A DNA stretch of 64,000 bases from Clostridium sp. (GTDB lineage Bacteria > Bacillota_I > Bacilli_A > Acholeplasmatales > Anaeroplasmataceae). The notes below the pieces were generated by a model. It ran no database searches and was not told where the DNA came from. It was given only the letters and a program-made list of their open reading frames with translations. Location: the NCBI GenBank assembly GCA_022010015.1, contig CP091735.1, positions 744,001 through 808,000 on the forward strand. The letters are read 5' to 3'. Made by a program: the position numbers and the translations under genes. Of this stretch, positions 43,346-55,540 are shown piece after piece; position 1 is the stretch's first letter; each line of letters opens with the position of its first letter.

Positions 43346-46300
43346 GTGAAAAAAAATATTATTCAAATGCACCTATTAATGATAGAGAAAAATATGGAAT
43401 GTACTGCGAACAATTAGAAAAAAAGCAATTGCGGATAATGATGTATATAATATAGGAATAATTGCATCATATGGTGCAGGAAAAAGCTCATTAATAAAAA
43501 CATACGAGGAAAATGAAGGAAAAACTAAGAAGAAAATCAACATTTCATTGGCATCTTTTAATGAGGAAGCTGATAATGATGATCAAGAAGACAAAAATAA
43601 GCAGATTAAATATGAAAGAGAAAAAAGAATTGAACTAAGTGTTTTACAACAAATAATTTATTCTAAAAAATCAAAGCACTTTCCAAATTCTAGAATTTCT
43701 AGAATAGAGAATAAAAAAATTTCATTACAAGAATATTTCTAGGATGTATATTTTTTTATTAATTTCAAGCATTGTTCATATTATTTATTTTTTTACTTAT
43801 CAAATAATAAAGTTTTTAAAAGATGAAAAAAATTATAACTTGTGGAGTTTGCTCATTACTTTCACTTTTTTTATTATTTTTATTATATTTATCAACACAT
43901 TTGTTTGTAAAAAAAGTAAAAGTTTTTTTGATATTGAGATTGAAGCCGAAAAATAACAACGAAAAAAACATCAATTTTTAAATAGATTCATAGATGAAAT
44001 AATATATTTTTTTAGTGTTTCAAAGACGGAAATTTTGGTAATAGAAGATTTAGATAGATTTAATAATTTAACTATTTTTTTACAAAGCTTAGAGAGATTA
44101 ATACTATATTAAATAATAGCGAATGTATTAAACAAAAAGATTACATTTATTTATTGTATAAAGGATGATTTATTTAAGGAAAATCTTGAAAGAGCTAAAA
44201 TTTTTTTGAGTTTGTTTTATCATTAGTGCCAGTTTTAAGTTCCAAAAAAATGTTTGCGATTATATTTGTAAGCTTAATAATGAACTCGATCAAAAAAATG
44301 AAGCTAAATTTGGATTTTATAAATAAAATTAAGTTTTTTTATTGATGATTATAGACTTTTTAAATAATACGTTTAATGATTATCAATTATATTGGCATGA
44401 ATTAAAAATTTATTCAAAGTGATGAGAAAAACTAACGAGAAACTCTTCTCTATGATGCTTTATAAAAAAATAAAAAAATCCAAGCGACTTTTCTTTAATT
44501 CAACAAAATGACGGGGAAATTTTTTTAAATTATTTAATTCAAAACAAAAAAAATAATTAAAAGTGTTGTTGATAGGTATAATGAGCAAATTAAGGAATAT
44601 GAAGATGAGATTTCCCTTGCAAACAATAATATTTTTAACTTCATTTAATGATTTGAAAAAGAATATTCAAAGCTTACATTATTGAACATTATGAAAATCG
44701 ATGGAGTTACGAAAAAAAGCAATTAATATAGATAAGCTTAATACATTTAAAGATAAAGATGTGTTAGTATCATTTAAATTTAATGGAAATGATTATTATT
44801 CTTCAATTGGAAGAATTGAAAAAAACTTGAAAAATAAAGATTTCTATAAGCTTGAATGTAACATCTTAAAAAGGGAAAAGATAATGTAATAAAAAGAACT
44901 TAATGATTGTATAGCAAAAAAATTAATGATGAAATAATTAGTATTGAAGATGCAACAATGGAACAATTAACAAGTGAATTTTGGGAAGATAGTAAGCTGT
45001 TTTATAATGATGAAAATTCTTTGTTATTTTTTCTAGTTAGTAATGGTTTTATTGCTGAAGATTATTTTAATTACGCAGTTGCTGATGCAGAGACAGCTTT
45101 ATCACTTACTGATAAAAAATTTATAACAAATGTGTTATTAAAACAACAAAATAATTATGATTTAGAACTATTAAATATAGAAAATATTTTAGTTGAATTA
45201 CCAACAAATTGTTTTAATTTCACATATAGCTTAAATATTAACCTGGTAAATTTTTCTATTTAAAAAGGAAAGAAAAATATATAGATAATTTTTTTAAAAT
45301 GTATTCAACTGTTAAAAAAAGAACTGTAATGAATGTTACAAGTTTTTTTCGTTAGATACATAAAAAAATATGGCATTGATGAATTTATTGAACAAATTTG
45401 TATTGATGAAAACTCAAATATAAAAAAAATATAATATATGGTGATGAAATAAAACAAGATGAAAAAAATATTGATTATCAATTTAATATTAAAGTCAAAT
45501 GATAACAATTTGTTGGATTATTATAATGTTGATAATAAATTATCTAGTATCATTTCATCATTGAGCCCTTCTTTATTTAATATTAATAAAAAAATGCTTT
45601 TGAAATTGTCACATATTAAAGTGACATTTGAAGATATAAAAGAATTAGATTGTGACGAATTAGATAAAATAAATAAATATAATCTATATGTCATTAATTA
45701 TAATAATATTGTGGTTTTATTAAACAATTATTGGTGCCCAGTTTTATTTTTCATCAGCGTATGAAAAAAATTAAATATAAATGATTATAAAAAAAATAAT
45801 ATTAATGAATTGTATCTATGTATGGAGGAAAACTGTTTTTAAAAAAATAATTCGGAACAAATTCTTTCTAATATTCTTAAACTTGATTTGTTTAAATACG
45901 GAGAAGAACTAATTAAAAAAATAAACACAAAATTTAATGAAATTGAAAAAAATTTCCTGAAATAATAATCAATAACATTATAAAATATAATAGATTTAAA
46001 AGAAATTGGAAAAAAATTTAAATTATATTTATTGCGTTAAAAAAATGAAAAGCGATTTATTACATATTTTTAAATCGAAATTATTTGAATTTAGCAAACG
46101 ATGTAATTGATGACTATGAGATAAAAAAAGAAATTTTTAAAATTAGATATTAACAAAAAAATTTGCTTAATTCGTATCATAAATCTGTATTATTAGATAA
46201 AAAAATGATTTTTAATGATAATAATATTTGTGAATTAATCAAGTCAAATAAAATAATAATTAAAGATTATAAAATTTTTAAATTATTATCCAAAAATCAT

Positions 46301-46704
46301 TAATAATTTGGTATGAAATGAATATTGATACTTGGAATATTACCAATATTAGTTATTCTGATGATCTTGCATTTACATTATTAGAATCAAATATTCCAAA
46401 ATGAAAAAAAATAACGGAATTTATTAACTCATATGAAGAGAGAATTGAAAACTTAAAAAAAATTTAGATGTTTTTTTATAAATGTTGCAATAAGAGAAAG
46501 ATAAAAATTATCTGATGAGTTATATTTAAAAAAATAGCGTTAAGATATAAAGATAATAGTTATATTTCAAAAAAACAGCTTTTTTTAAAAAAATTAAAGG
46601 AAAAAAATATATTAGCAAGTATATGCATATAACCGATGATGCTTTTTTTAAAATTAATAAAGCTTTATGAATATAATGAAAAAAACGAATTTGAAGAAAA
46701 ATAA
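43346..46704 (+). CDS. YobI/KAP-type membrane P-loop NTPase (heavily frameshifted)
   Basis: About 1,100 residues; the start is GTG 43346 after AAGGAGGAG. The N-terminal part reads YGMYCEQLEKAIADNDVYNI, Walker A IIASYGAGKSSLIKTYEE (near 43470) and KKINISLASFNEEADN. Two membrane helices (43745-43800, 43840-43915) sit between Walker A and B, the KAP hallmark. Walker B EILVIEDLDRFNNL lies near 44035. A long helical C-terminal region follows with more than twenty A/T-run breaks. KAP NTPases are frequent in defence islands; the role of YobI is not established. Confidence 0.75.
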
Positions 46705-46792
46705 TGAAAATGATTTTTTTATTTGAATAAGCATTAAGAAGATATTATTGTATATTACGATTATTGACGAAACTTTAAGATTTAATTAATAT

Positions 46793-46846
46793 TTTGTGTA
46801 AATGTCAACTAGAGAATGGTAATTTTTTTATTGACATTTACGCAAA
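46793..46846. repeat. 16-bp inverted repeat
   Basis: Arms 46793-46808 and 46831-46846 match except for one position (a G-U pair in RNA), around a 23-base spacer. The right arm starts with TTGACA, a perfect -35 box. It may be an operator, a bidirectional terminator or the scar of a mobile element. It lies at the border between the defence island and the GC-richer region. Confidence 0.5.
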
Positions 46847-46975
46847 TTTTATTTTTAATATTAATAAAAGATTTATTTAATGTAAGTAAAAAAATAATAT
46901 TTTTTTAAATGCTATGTGAGGTTGAAGTGTAAAATGATTTTTTTATATGTTTTATATAGTATAGCGCGTTAAAGA

Positions 46976-47004
46976 TTGAAAAATAAAGATTTTTGTGCTA
47001 TAAT
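46976..47004 (+). promoter_or_regulatory. Strong promoter
   Basis: TTGAAA (46976-46981), a 17-base spacer and TATAAT (46999-47004). It is the best sigma-A promoter in the window. Transcription should start near 47011. Confidence 0.8.
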
Positions 47005-47010
47005 ACATAT

Positions 47011-47175
47011 AGTAGTACTCGTATAGAGTTACTGAAACATTAAGAACAAGGTAAAGCGGCAGAACAAAACCAATAAATTATTAAAACCAAAAACTCTCGA
47101 CGGGAGGTAACCGCCTATGAAACACATAAGACTATAATCGCAAAGAAATAACTTTTTCCTTGCAATTTTTTGTTA
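47011..47175 (+). ncRNA. Candidate small RNA or leader upstream of the GC-rich lipoprotein
   Basis: About 165 bases between the strong promoter and a terminator-like hairpin (GCAAAGAAA near 47139 with TTTCCTTGC, then AATTTTTT). Inside are a hairpin GTACTC-GTAT-AGAGTTAC near 47027, GGGAGGTAACCGCC (47102-47115, itself self-complementary), and a tiny ORF MKHIRL after it. It does not match riboswitch cores I know. It may be an sRNA or an attenuated leader of the lipoprotein gene 90 bases downstream. Confidence 0.45.
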
Positions 47176-47264
47176 CTTTTTAACTAATATAACGATATAA
47201 ACGGAAATATTTTTTTACTTATAAACCGTTTTAAAAAATTAAAAAAACAGGAGGATTTAAAACT

Positions 47265-48730
47265 ATGAAAAAACTGCTTTTTTGCTTATTGTCGCTTGTT
47301 TGCGTTGTATGCTTGTTTACTGCTTGCAACAAGGATACTAAATACAAAATAACATTTCAGGATTTGTCCGTGCTGCCCGAAGGCGTAGAGAGCATCAAAA
47401 ACGGACAGGGAACTATGGTAAGCGGAAACGGAGACGTCGAAACCATCTATTTTACTTCGGGTAAAGGTGGCTCGTTTTTTTCGTGACTGTCACGTTCAAA
47501 GACGGCTACGATAAAGGCGATTTTAAGATATTTGCTAACGGAAAGGAAGCGGCAATCAGAAATAACAACGAAAAAATTCTTGATTACGAAGTTTATCCTA
47601 CTTCAGACGTAAAAATCACTTTTACGGGTAAACCCGCAATAAAAAGTTACAACGTAACGGCGATCGGCGGCGACAACGATCGTGGGCAAATCTTGGAAGA
47701 GTTTTCGTATGAGTTGAAATACGTATTCGGAACGGAAGAATCTGAGCCTATAAAAGCAAATACTCTTGCGGAACTGAAAGATAAAATCAATTCGGACGTA
47801 AAAAAAGTAAAACACGGCACTAATATCACCATAACGGCTACACACACGGGAGAAATCGCTTTTCCCGACGATACTATGATTAGTTGTTTTTATTCAGGAC
47901 TTGGTAAGGTTGTTGAAAAAAAGACAAAAATCGTCGGCGATACTCAGGTAAAGACTTGGGAGATTGCAGTTTTGTCGGACGTGAAAATAGATCTGGATCT
48001 CAGCATGACGTCACAAAATTTCTCACGTTGTATATACACCGACTTAACGCTTTTGGAGGGTGGCGTATACGACGGTGATTTCAACGAGATAGCAACGCTA
48101 CAAGCACTTTACGATACGAATGGTAAAATTTACGCTCCGCTTCGTGATAACGCCACGGTACTTCATCTTGCCGAAAACTACAAAAAACTTACTATAAACG
48201 GCAAAACTGCAGATGGTAAATTTTTCTATAACGAAACCGATAAACGTTGGTATGTTGAACTCGATAAACCATTAGCTTACCAAAACGGAAGGGCGGACGG
48301 TTATGACGTTTATTTTGCCAAAGGAGTAGAAGATTATATGCGCGGCGACTCCGCTTTAACCTGCGACGACATCGAGTTTAAGTCGAAAATTATGGACTGG
48401 GGCGAAAATTATTCCGCTCTACACGCCGAAGTATACGGCTATTACCGACTTAAAAACAACAGATTTTCGCTTGGTTTATGCTTTGCAAGCTCCGTAAACG
48501 ATATTAAGGTGATTGTCAACGGAACGAAAGAATTTGTTTTCCGTAACATACAAACGCTGGACGAAGAAACGCAAGAATTTGCAACGATTTATCGCTACGA
48601 CGAAAACGATGCGGAATACGGAAGTTCATCGATCGTCAACGGCAAACCAGAAACGCACAAAATTGCGTTCGATCCTTCAACGTTCGGGGAAATAACGAGC
48701 GTTGAAATCGTGCTTGCAAGCGGAGAATAA
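47265..48730 (+). CDS. Lipoprotein of unknown function in GC-richer, foreign-looking DNA (one frameshift)
   Basis: About 488 residues after AGGAGG. The signal peptide MKKLLFCLLSLVCVVCLFTA ends in lipobox Cys. The rest is mostly beta, starting CNKDTKYKITFQDLSVLPEG, with KAIKSYNVTAIGGDND-like repeats and no recognised domain. Frame changes once in a T7 run at 47477. Codon use differs sharply from the neighbours: many GGC, GAC, ACG and GCG codons and few A/T runs. This points to recent transfer, perhaps from a Clostridia-type donor. The preceding promoter and leader have the same style. Confidence 0.75.
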
Positions 48731-49204
48731 AAGCATCTCGTTTTTGTTATAATTGCTTTGTAAAATAATGTTTTGGTAGGTCGTCGTTATTAAATTAAAA
48801 GCACTAGGTGCTGTGATTGTTTGTTGTTTGACTTTTTCTTTATTGTTTTGTACGCCAAAAAAACACTTATCATGAAGAGACTTCTTTTAATGTTGTTTTA
48901 GTTAGACATTCTAGAGGTTAATAATATTCAATATTATTTATAAGAATAATTTAGTTATTATATGAATGAAGTATTACGATTAGTAAGCCTTTTTTGTTTA
49001 ATTATAAATAAATATACTTATATATAATTTGAACTTACAGAAAAATGACAATATTCTACAAATATCGACAAAAAAATATCGAAAAAAATAGGATGTTTTG
49101 ATAAGAATTATCAGTTAAAATAATTTGTATTTATAGCGATGACCTTAATAAACTTGAAGGGACAATTTTTCATATGTTATAATACGCGCGAAGAAGAGAG
49201 TTAT
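48731..49204. other. Intergenic region with a signal-peptide-like scrap
   Basis: At 48790-48880 one frame reads IKLKALGAVIVCCLTFSLLF and then CTPKKHLS, like a lipoprotein signal peptide with no mature part and no start codon; probably a relic. GTTATAAT near 49172 is the likely -10 box of the next gene. The remainder is featureless. Confidence 0.4.
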
Positions 49205-52200
49205 TAACAATTTTTTTAAGATTTTTTTCTAGTTTTTTTGTTATAATTTGTACTTTTGCTGGCTGTAGGAAAGCTCATAAGCATGAATTTGGGGAATGGC
49301 AGATAGTTCGTGAAGCCACATGTGAGGAAGATGGTTCTAGGACACGTCAATGTAATGGTTGTAATGAAACTATTAATGAGGTAATTCCTGCTTTAGGTCA
49401 TAGCTATAGTGACTGGATTGCTGAAGTACCTTCTAATTGTTTAATAGAGGGAACTAAGGGACATTATGAATGCTTGGTTTGTGGTAAGCATTTTGATAAT
49501 GATAAAAAGGAAATAGAGAGCCTAACATTACCTAAGGGTGATCACAATTATGGTAAGTGGATTGAAGAAATTCCTGCAACCTGTAAGGAGGCTGGAACTG
49601 AGGGGCATTATGAATGTGATATATGCCAAAAATATTTTGATGAGAATAAGAAGGAAATAACCGAACTATATATTGAAAAGGCTCATGTATTGCAGTTTGT
49701 AAAGGGTACTCCTGCAACCTGTACTGATGATGGTATAATGGATGCTTATCGTTGTTTAGTTTGCCGTGCTTTTTTTGATAAATCTGGTAATCCATTAAAT
49801 GATAGAACTATTAAATCTACTGGCCATCTTTTTAGTGATTGGATAGATGAGGTACCAGCTACGATAGATGCTAATGGTGTTAAAGGACATCAGGATTGTC
49901 TAGTATGTAATTTACATTTTGATGAATTTGATAATGAAATAGAGTCTTTAGTAATTCCCGCTACTTGTCATCATTTTAGTGATTGGATAGATGAGGTACC
50001 TGCTACCTGTAGTGAAAATGGAACAAAGGGTCATTATGAATGTAGTCATTGTGATTTAGCATTTGATGAAAATTATAATGTTATTGAAGATTTAGTTATT
50101 TTAGCCTCTCATGATCTTAAATTCTATGAACGTCTTGAACCTACCTGTGATAATGATGGGCACATTGCTTGCTATGTATGTAAAAAATGTTCTTTAGTAT
50201 TTGATGAAAATAAGAAGGAAACAGATGATTTTATTTTAGCTAGTTTAGGTCATAGCTTTGGTGATTGGCAAGAAGAGGTTCCTGCAACCTGTACGAAGAA
50301 TGGTGTTAAGGCACATAAGACCTGTACTCGCTGTAATAAGAATTTTTGATAATGACGATAAAGAAATAAATATTATTATTAGAGCTAGTCATAATTTAGA
50401 AATGGTTGCTGAGGTAAGTGCTACTTGTACAAGTAATGGTCGTGAGGCATATGGTAAATGTCTTAGCTGTAATAAATATTTTAATGTGTTTGGTGAAGAA
50501 ATTAGTGATTTAAATAGTCTTGTAATTCCTGCTAGGTCTCATGAACTTGGTGATTGGATAGATGGTATTAATGCCACTTGTACTGATTCAGGTCTTATAG
50601 GACATTATCATTGTCGTATTTGTAATAAGGATTATGATAACAATAATACTGAAATAGCTAATATTTATGTTGAAGCCTTAGGACATCTTCATACTACAGA
50701 TGAGATTATCCCAAAGCTAGATGCTACTTGTACTACTGATGGCTATGTTGCTCATTTTGAGTGTAGTAGATGTGGAAAAAAATCACTGATGAATTTGATT
50801 TTTATTATTGAAGATTATGTAATAGAAAAAAAGAGGGCATACGGCAGGAGAATATATATATATGGAATCTCCTACCTGTACAGAGACAGGAATTAAGGGC
50901 TATTATAAATGCTTGGTTTGTAATGAACGCTTTTTACCAGAAAATTATTATGTAACTGTTAGTGATGAAGATCTTGTTATGAAGGCTTTAGGTCACAAAT
51001 ATGCACATTTTGATAAGATTGAACCACAATGTGAATCTGATGGTCGCATTGAGCATTATCAATGTGAAAATTGTTACAAGGTCTTTAATTTAAATTATGA
51101 AGAAATTAATAATAGTGAATTAGCAATTGCATCCACTGGTCATATTTATGGCAATTGGGTTGAAAGAGTAGAGCCAACAGAAACAGAAGATGGTATGATG
51201 GGACATTATGAATGTTCAAGATGCCACTACTATTTTGATGAAAATAAATATCAAATTGGTGGTACAATTGTTCTTCCTAAAACAATTCATATATTTACAG
51301 GCTGGGTAGATGAGATTCCGGCCACCTGCACAAATGTTGGAACTAAGGGCTATTATAAATGCTCACATTGTGATAAATGCTTTGATATGAATTATAAGGA
51401 AATAACAGATTTTACAATACCTGCTCATCATAATGTTTCTGAGCTTACAAAAGCAAGATTAGGAAAATGTAATGAAAGTGATATATTAATTTCTTATTAT
51501 TATTGTAATGATTGTGGTAATTATGTTGATGAAAAATATGAATGTATTAAAATATGATGATATATTCTATTATGCTAATCGTCATAATTATGTTGCTAAA
51601 AAGGAATTGAGTAATGAGTATTGTCATATTCTAGAATGTAGTGATTGTGGCTTTGAAAAGAGCGAAGATCACGAATATACATTTACATATATTACTAAAG
51701 ATGGCATACCTACGCAAAAGGGTGTATGTAAGATTTGTGATTATGAAAAGATGGAAGCATATCGAGTAGTAAATAATGTATATTTACCAACAAATATTTA
51801 TATTGGCTACCATAATATTAATATGCTATTATTCAAAATAAAATATCGTGGTGGCGAGGAAGTAAATGCTGAAGCTAGCAGTGTTATGAGTGAAGATGAT
51901 GCTAAAAAAAATTTGAAGAAATTTTAAATTCATCACCAGATGACTTTGCTATAAGAAAAAGAAGTATTTAGGGTGTCATATCTAAATTTCACAGATGAAA
52001 TTGAAATTACCTTCAAGCCATTTGTTATTTTTGGTGTAGTAACTAGTGAAATGAAATATCAAAAGGGTCATGTTACAGATATAGGCGCTATTAACTTTAT
52101 TTACGATTGTAATTATACTGGTGACACAGGTGAAATTATAATTGTACACGGTAATGTTATTGATGATGGTGGTTTTGATCCTGAATTTGATTTTTACGGC

Positions 52201-54234
52201 AAGTGGAATTACTGAAAAAAACATTTACTATTAAATATAGCTATAATGGAATTGAATATATTGTTCCTTTTAATTTCGTTGCTACAAAAAGCGCCAGCAT
52301 ATATCATTTATGATGAATATCACAATTTAATTCTTGGTGAAGCTTTAACTGTTTTGGTATATTATTCTGATGGAAGTAATGAGACTGTTACAGTAACAAG
52401 TGGAATAATTATAAATGGTTCATTTGATAATAATACGCTAGGTAAACAAACATTTACAATTGCTATAGAAGGTCTTACTAAAATAATTACAGTAAATGTA
52501 CGTGATCCATATGAGGTATCATATATATATCCAGAAAATGATACCCTAAGCTTAGGCGAATCATTAAAGATTCATGTTGATTATTTGTCTGCTCCAAGTA
52601 CAATTATTGATGCTACATCTAATATGATTGAGGGAGTTTTTAAATTATAATGAGGCTGGAACCTATACTATAAATCTAGTTTATGGTGGAAAAGTTTGGA
52701 CTGGAGACATCAGGATAGTCAATCCAAATGATACAAGAATTTTAAGTATTGAGTCTTATACAAATGATACATTGGTATGGGATGTTTTTGGATGGTAAGG
52801 TTGTTGAAAAATATTGATTATCTATATATAAATGTTAAAAAAATATAATAATACTAGTGAATATGTAAAGGTTACAAGTGATATGATTTCCTATGATAAG
52901 GATATCGCAAATGGTGCTATAGAAAATGGTGAAACCTTTAGATTACTTATAACATATTATGGCAAGTCTTGCTATATCTATGTTACACCAAATAAGCTTG
53001 CAGATTGCACGATATATAGTATGCATGTATATGATAAGACTAAGCTTATTTCTGGTATTAGCTATAATATCTTTATGTGTGATGGCAATTTAAGTAATTA
53101 CTTCCTTTATGTTTATACTAATAAAGGTTATTATTGTCTACCTGTTACAAAGGATATGTTCTATATGAATGATACACTTGAGGCTTTTGATGTTGATAAT
53201 GCTTTAAGTGGTAATGATTATCATGTAATAATTAAATATCTTGATAGTCAAACAAGCGGCTTATATCTTGTTAAATATACAGAGGCTGATATTGAATATT
53301 ATTTTAGTTTATATAATTCGTTACGTATTACCGTAGGAACCAAGGAAGAGGTTATGAATCGACTTAAGGGAGCAAGATTTATTCTTAATATGGGGGTTTG
53401 TGGTCATAGCTTATCACTCGATAATTTCTATTTTGAGAATCTTGTTCTTGCTAAATGTGATGATATTGATTTTACAAAGCCAGGATATATTGAGCTAACA
53501 GCATCATATAAGGGAATTACAGGAACATTTAATGTAACATTAATTCCTAATGTCGAGGGAGTAGAATATTCAACATATAAAATTTCTAATTATGAAACAC
53601 TTAAGCTATATAAGAATGGCTATGCTTGCATAAATGATGATATTTGGGGAGATTATACTATCATAGATGATCCTTTGATTCTATATCGTGTTAATATCTT
53701 TACTTGGTCAGAATATATGTTATTTGTCATAAATGACAATTCAGCAGTTCGATTTAAGGCTTTGATGCTCGAGGATAACCATGAAACATATTCAATGTAT
53801 ACTATGGATGGCTTAAACACAGTTAATATTTATACTAGAAATGCCTTTTCACTAGCTGATATTTATGATGAAAATGGTGATTACAATATAACTTATATAG
53901 TAAGCTTCTCTGCTGATGGAAAAAATATATATATGAATGGTGTTGAATACCTAATTGGTGAAAAATAACCTACTTACAATAGTTCAAAGAGGAAATATTG
54001 TATATCGTTATTTAGAACAAATGGATGCTGATACATATATAAAAGGAACTCTTAATGATAATGGCTTATTCTATATTTCTATAGTAAATGATGAAGTTAA
54101 AGAAGAAAAATGTTATAGCAGTCTTTACATGGAAAGAGAAGGATGGAATTATTTCAATTTATTCTAATGGTATGTTAAACATTAAGGGTGTAATAGTTGA
54201 TGGCTATCTTGTAATTGATGATTCTCACAAATAA
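49205..54234 (+). CDS. Giant Cys-rich repeat lipoprotein (frameshifted)
   Basis: About 1,680 residues. No ATG is seen; the frame LLTIFLRFFSSFFVIICTFA ending in GC-R (lipobox Cys near 49264) marks the signal peptide, so the start is near 49205, perhaps a non-standard codon or an error. From 49270 to 51700 lie about 16 tandem units of 45-60 residues with the pattern GH-x-W-x-E-x-PATC, G-x-GHYEC-x2-C, FDE. Each has three Cys that could bind metal. The rest (51700-54234) is beta-rich with Ig-like modules (ILGEALTVLVYYSDGSNETV). Breaks lie near 50345, 50780, 50830, 51905, 52210, 52640, 52800, 53960 and 54140. Confidence 0.8.
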
Positions 54235-54260
54235 GCTATTATAAAAAAATAATATATTAG

Positions 54261-54295
54261 ATACCTAAGCAGTAAAAACGCTTAGGTATTTTTTA
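54261..54295 (+). terminator. Terminator after the giant lipoprotein
   Basis: A perfect 10-bp stem (54261-54270 with 54280-54289), a nine-base loop and a T6 tract. Confidence 0.9.
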
Positions 54296-54345
54296 TTAAA
54301 AGCCTACTATAAAAATATTAACATATAGTAAACTATTAGTGACGA

Positions 54346-54740
54346 TGACTATGTATTTAAAAAGATATATTGAAAAAGAAATCAAGGATACTTTAGAAAT
54401 ATCAGTAGTGGTAGTTATTAGCGGACCGAAATTTTGGGAAAAAGATAACAACAAATAAAGTGTTTACTAAAAGTATGTATGCTCTTGATAGAATTAACTC
54501 AAGCTAATTCTGAAGGAATTCTTATTGGTGAAGTACCACAAAATGGTTCATTCATATATTGCAGCATTAAAGAAAAATTTTTTTGTTATTGAAGATATGA
54601 AGACTTGGAGTCTTAATTTAAGAAGAAAAAAAGGCAATTAGAATATTAGATACTAGATATTTTTATAGATTCATCAATCGCTGCTGCTTTATTATGATTT
54701 AAACACATTTGGATTTAAATTTGAAAAATTATCTAGTTAC
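54346..54740 (+). pseudogene. DUF4143 ATPase with internal deletion
   Basis: Starts MTMYLKRYIEKEIKDTLEIS, then VVVVISGPKF and a damaged P-loop ending GKITTNKVFTKSMYALDRIN. It jumps to the later part of the family (ALKKNFFVIEDMKTWSLNLR, AIRILDTRYFIDSSIAAALL, DLNTFGFKFE), so some 150 residues including Walker B are missing. Several homopolymer breaks also occur. Not functional. Confidence 0.8.
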
Positions 54741-55428
54741 ATATTTAAAAAAATAGATGGATGTCCTAATTCTAAATTAAAAAAATAAAGGCTAATTATA
54801 AAATTAACGTACCATTAGAAATAGCATTAAACAAAAAAATGGTGTCATTGAATTTAAAAAAATTTATCAATAACATAAGCTATTTTTTTGGAATTTTGTG
54901 ATAAAATAATTTCTTGTTTAAATAAGCCAAATGAGCCAGAAGCCAACAAACTAAATGTGAAGCTAGAATCATTACCTGCCAAAGTATTTAATTATAATTG
55001 CAAGGCTTATGAAAAGATGCTAGCATATACATATGTAGAATATGATAATGATAAGGGATTTAATTATAAGCTAAGAACTTTGATAGTTGAGGTAGTAAAT
55101 AAAGAAGCTCCTATTTCCTTTTGAAACATTAAAGGATAGAGTAAAGGAAAATTCTAATATTAAAAAGTATGAGTGACAAAGCTAAGAAATGTTTAATTAA
55201 AACCTTAGAGTCCCTAAATTTACCAACAACCAAGGATCAATATCAAAATGTATATTGGAGTAGAAGGGGAGATAAACAGGTAGAAAGCTTTAGAATTAAT
55301 AGCAATAGAGATATATATGATATTCCTAAGGAAGAAATTATATGCGCAATGAAGCAAATAATTTCAATTCAAGGAACACTTAAGTCAGAAGATTTATATA
55401 AAAGAGACCCTTAAAGCTCTTTTGTTAT
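54741..55428 (+). pseudogene. C-terminal remnant of a DUF3320-type helicase
   Basis: From about 54890: LPAKVFNYNCKAYEKMLAYT, LRTLIVEVVNKEAPISFETL, KDRVKENSNIKK, KCLIKTLESLNLPTTKDQYQ, RINSNRDIYDIPKEEIICAM and ISIQGTLKSEDLYKRTLKAL. This is the winged-helix-like DUF3320 end of large SF1 helicases (the DUF4011 type). The helicase motifs themselves are absent. Stretches between 54741 and 54890 (KMDGCPNSKLKK) are unassigned. Confidence 0.65.
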
Positions 55429-55500
55429 GGTCAATCAGTGTTAAATAAGAGAAATATTGAACGACTTGATTATATTTATAATTTAATAAAACAATAAGAA

Positions 55501-55535
55501 AATACGCTCTTTAGACAAAAAAGAGCGTATTTTTA
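55501..55535 (+). terminator. Terminator after the DUF3320 remnant
   Basis: A perfect 11-bp stem (55501-55511 with 55521-55531), a nine-base loop and a T tract. Confidence 0.9.
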
Positions 55536-55540
55536 ATTTT

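Noticed and set aside
47090..47120. T-box or ZTP riboswitch suggested by GGGAGGTAACCGCC
   Set aside because: The specifier stem and the full TGGNACCGCG or CCGCCTGGGCA cores are absent.
47603..47847. Two overlapping reverse-strand open frames
   Set aside because: They lie within the GC-richer lipoprotein gene, where fewer stop codons make antisense shadows likely.
49532..49795. Reverse-strand frame rich in His, Gln and Tyr
   Set aside because: It is the antisense of the Cys-rich repeats; its periodic composition comes from them.
51982..52224. Reverse-strand 80-codon frame
   Set aside because: It overlaps the in-frame forward coding of the giant lipoprotein and has no start signal.
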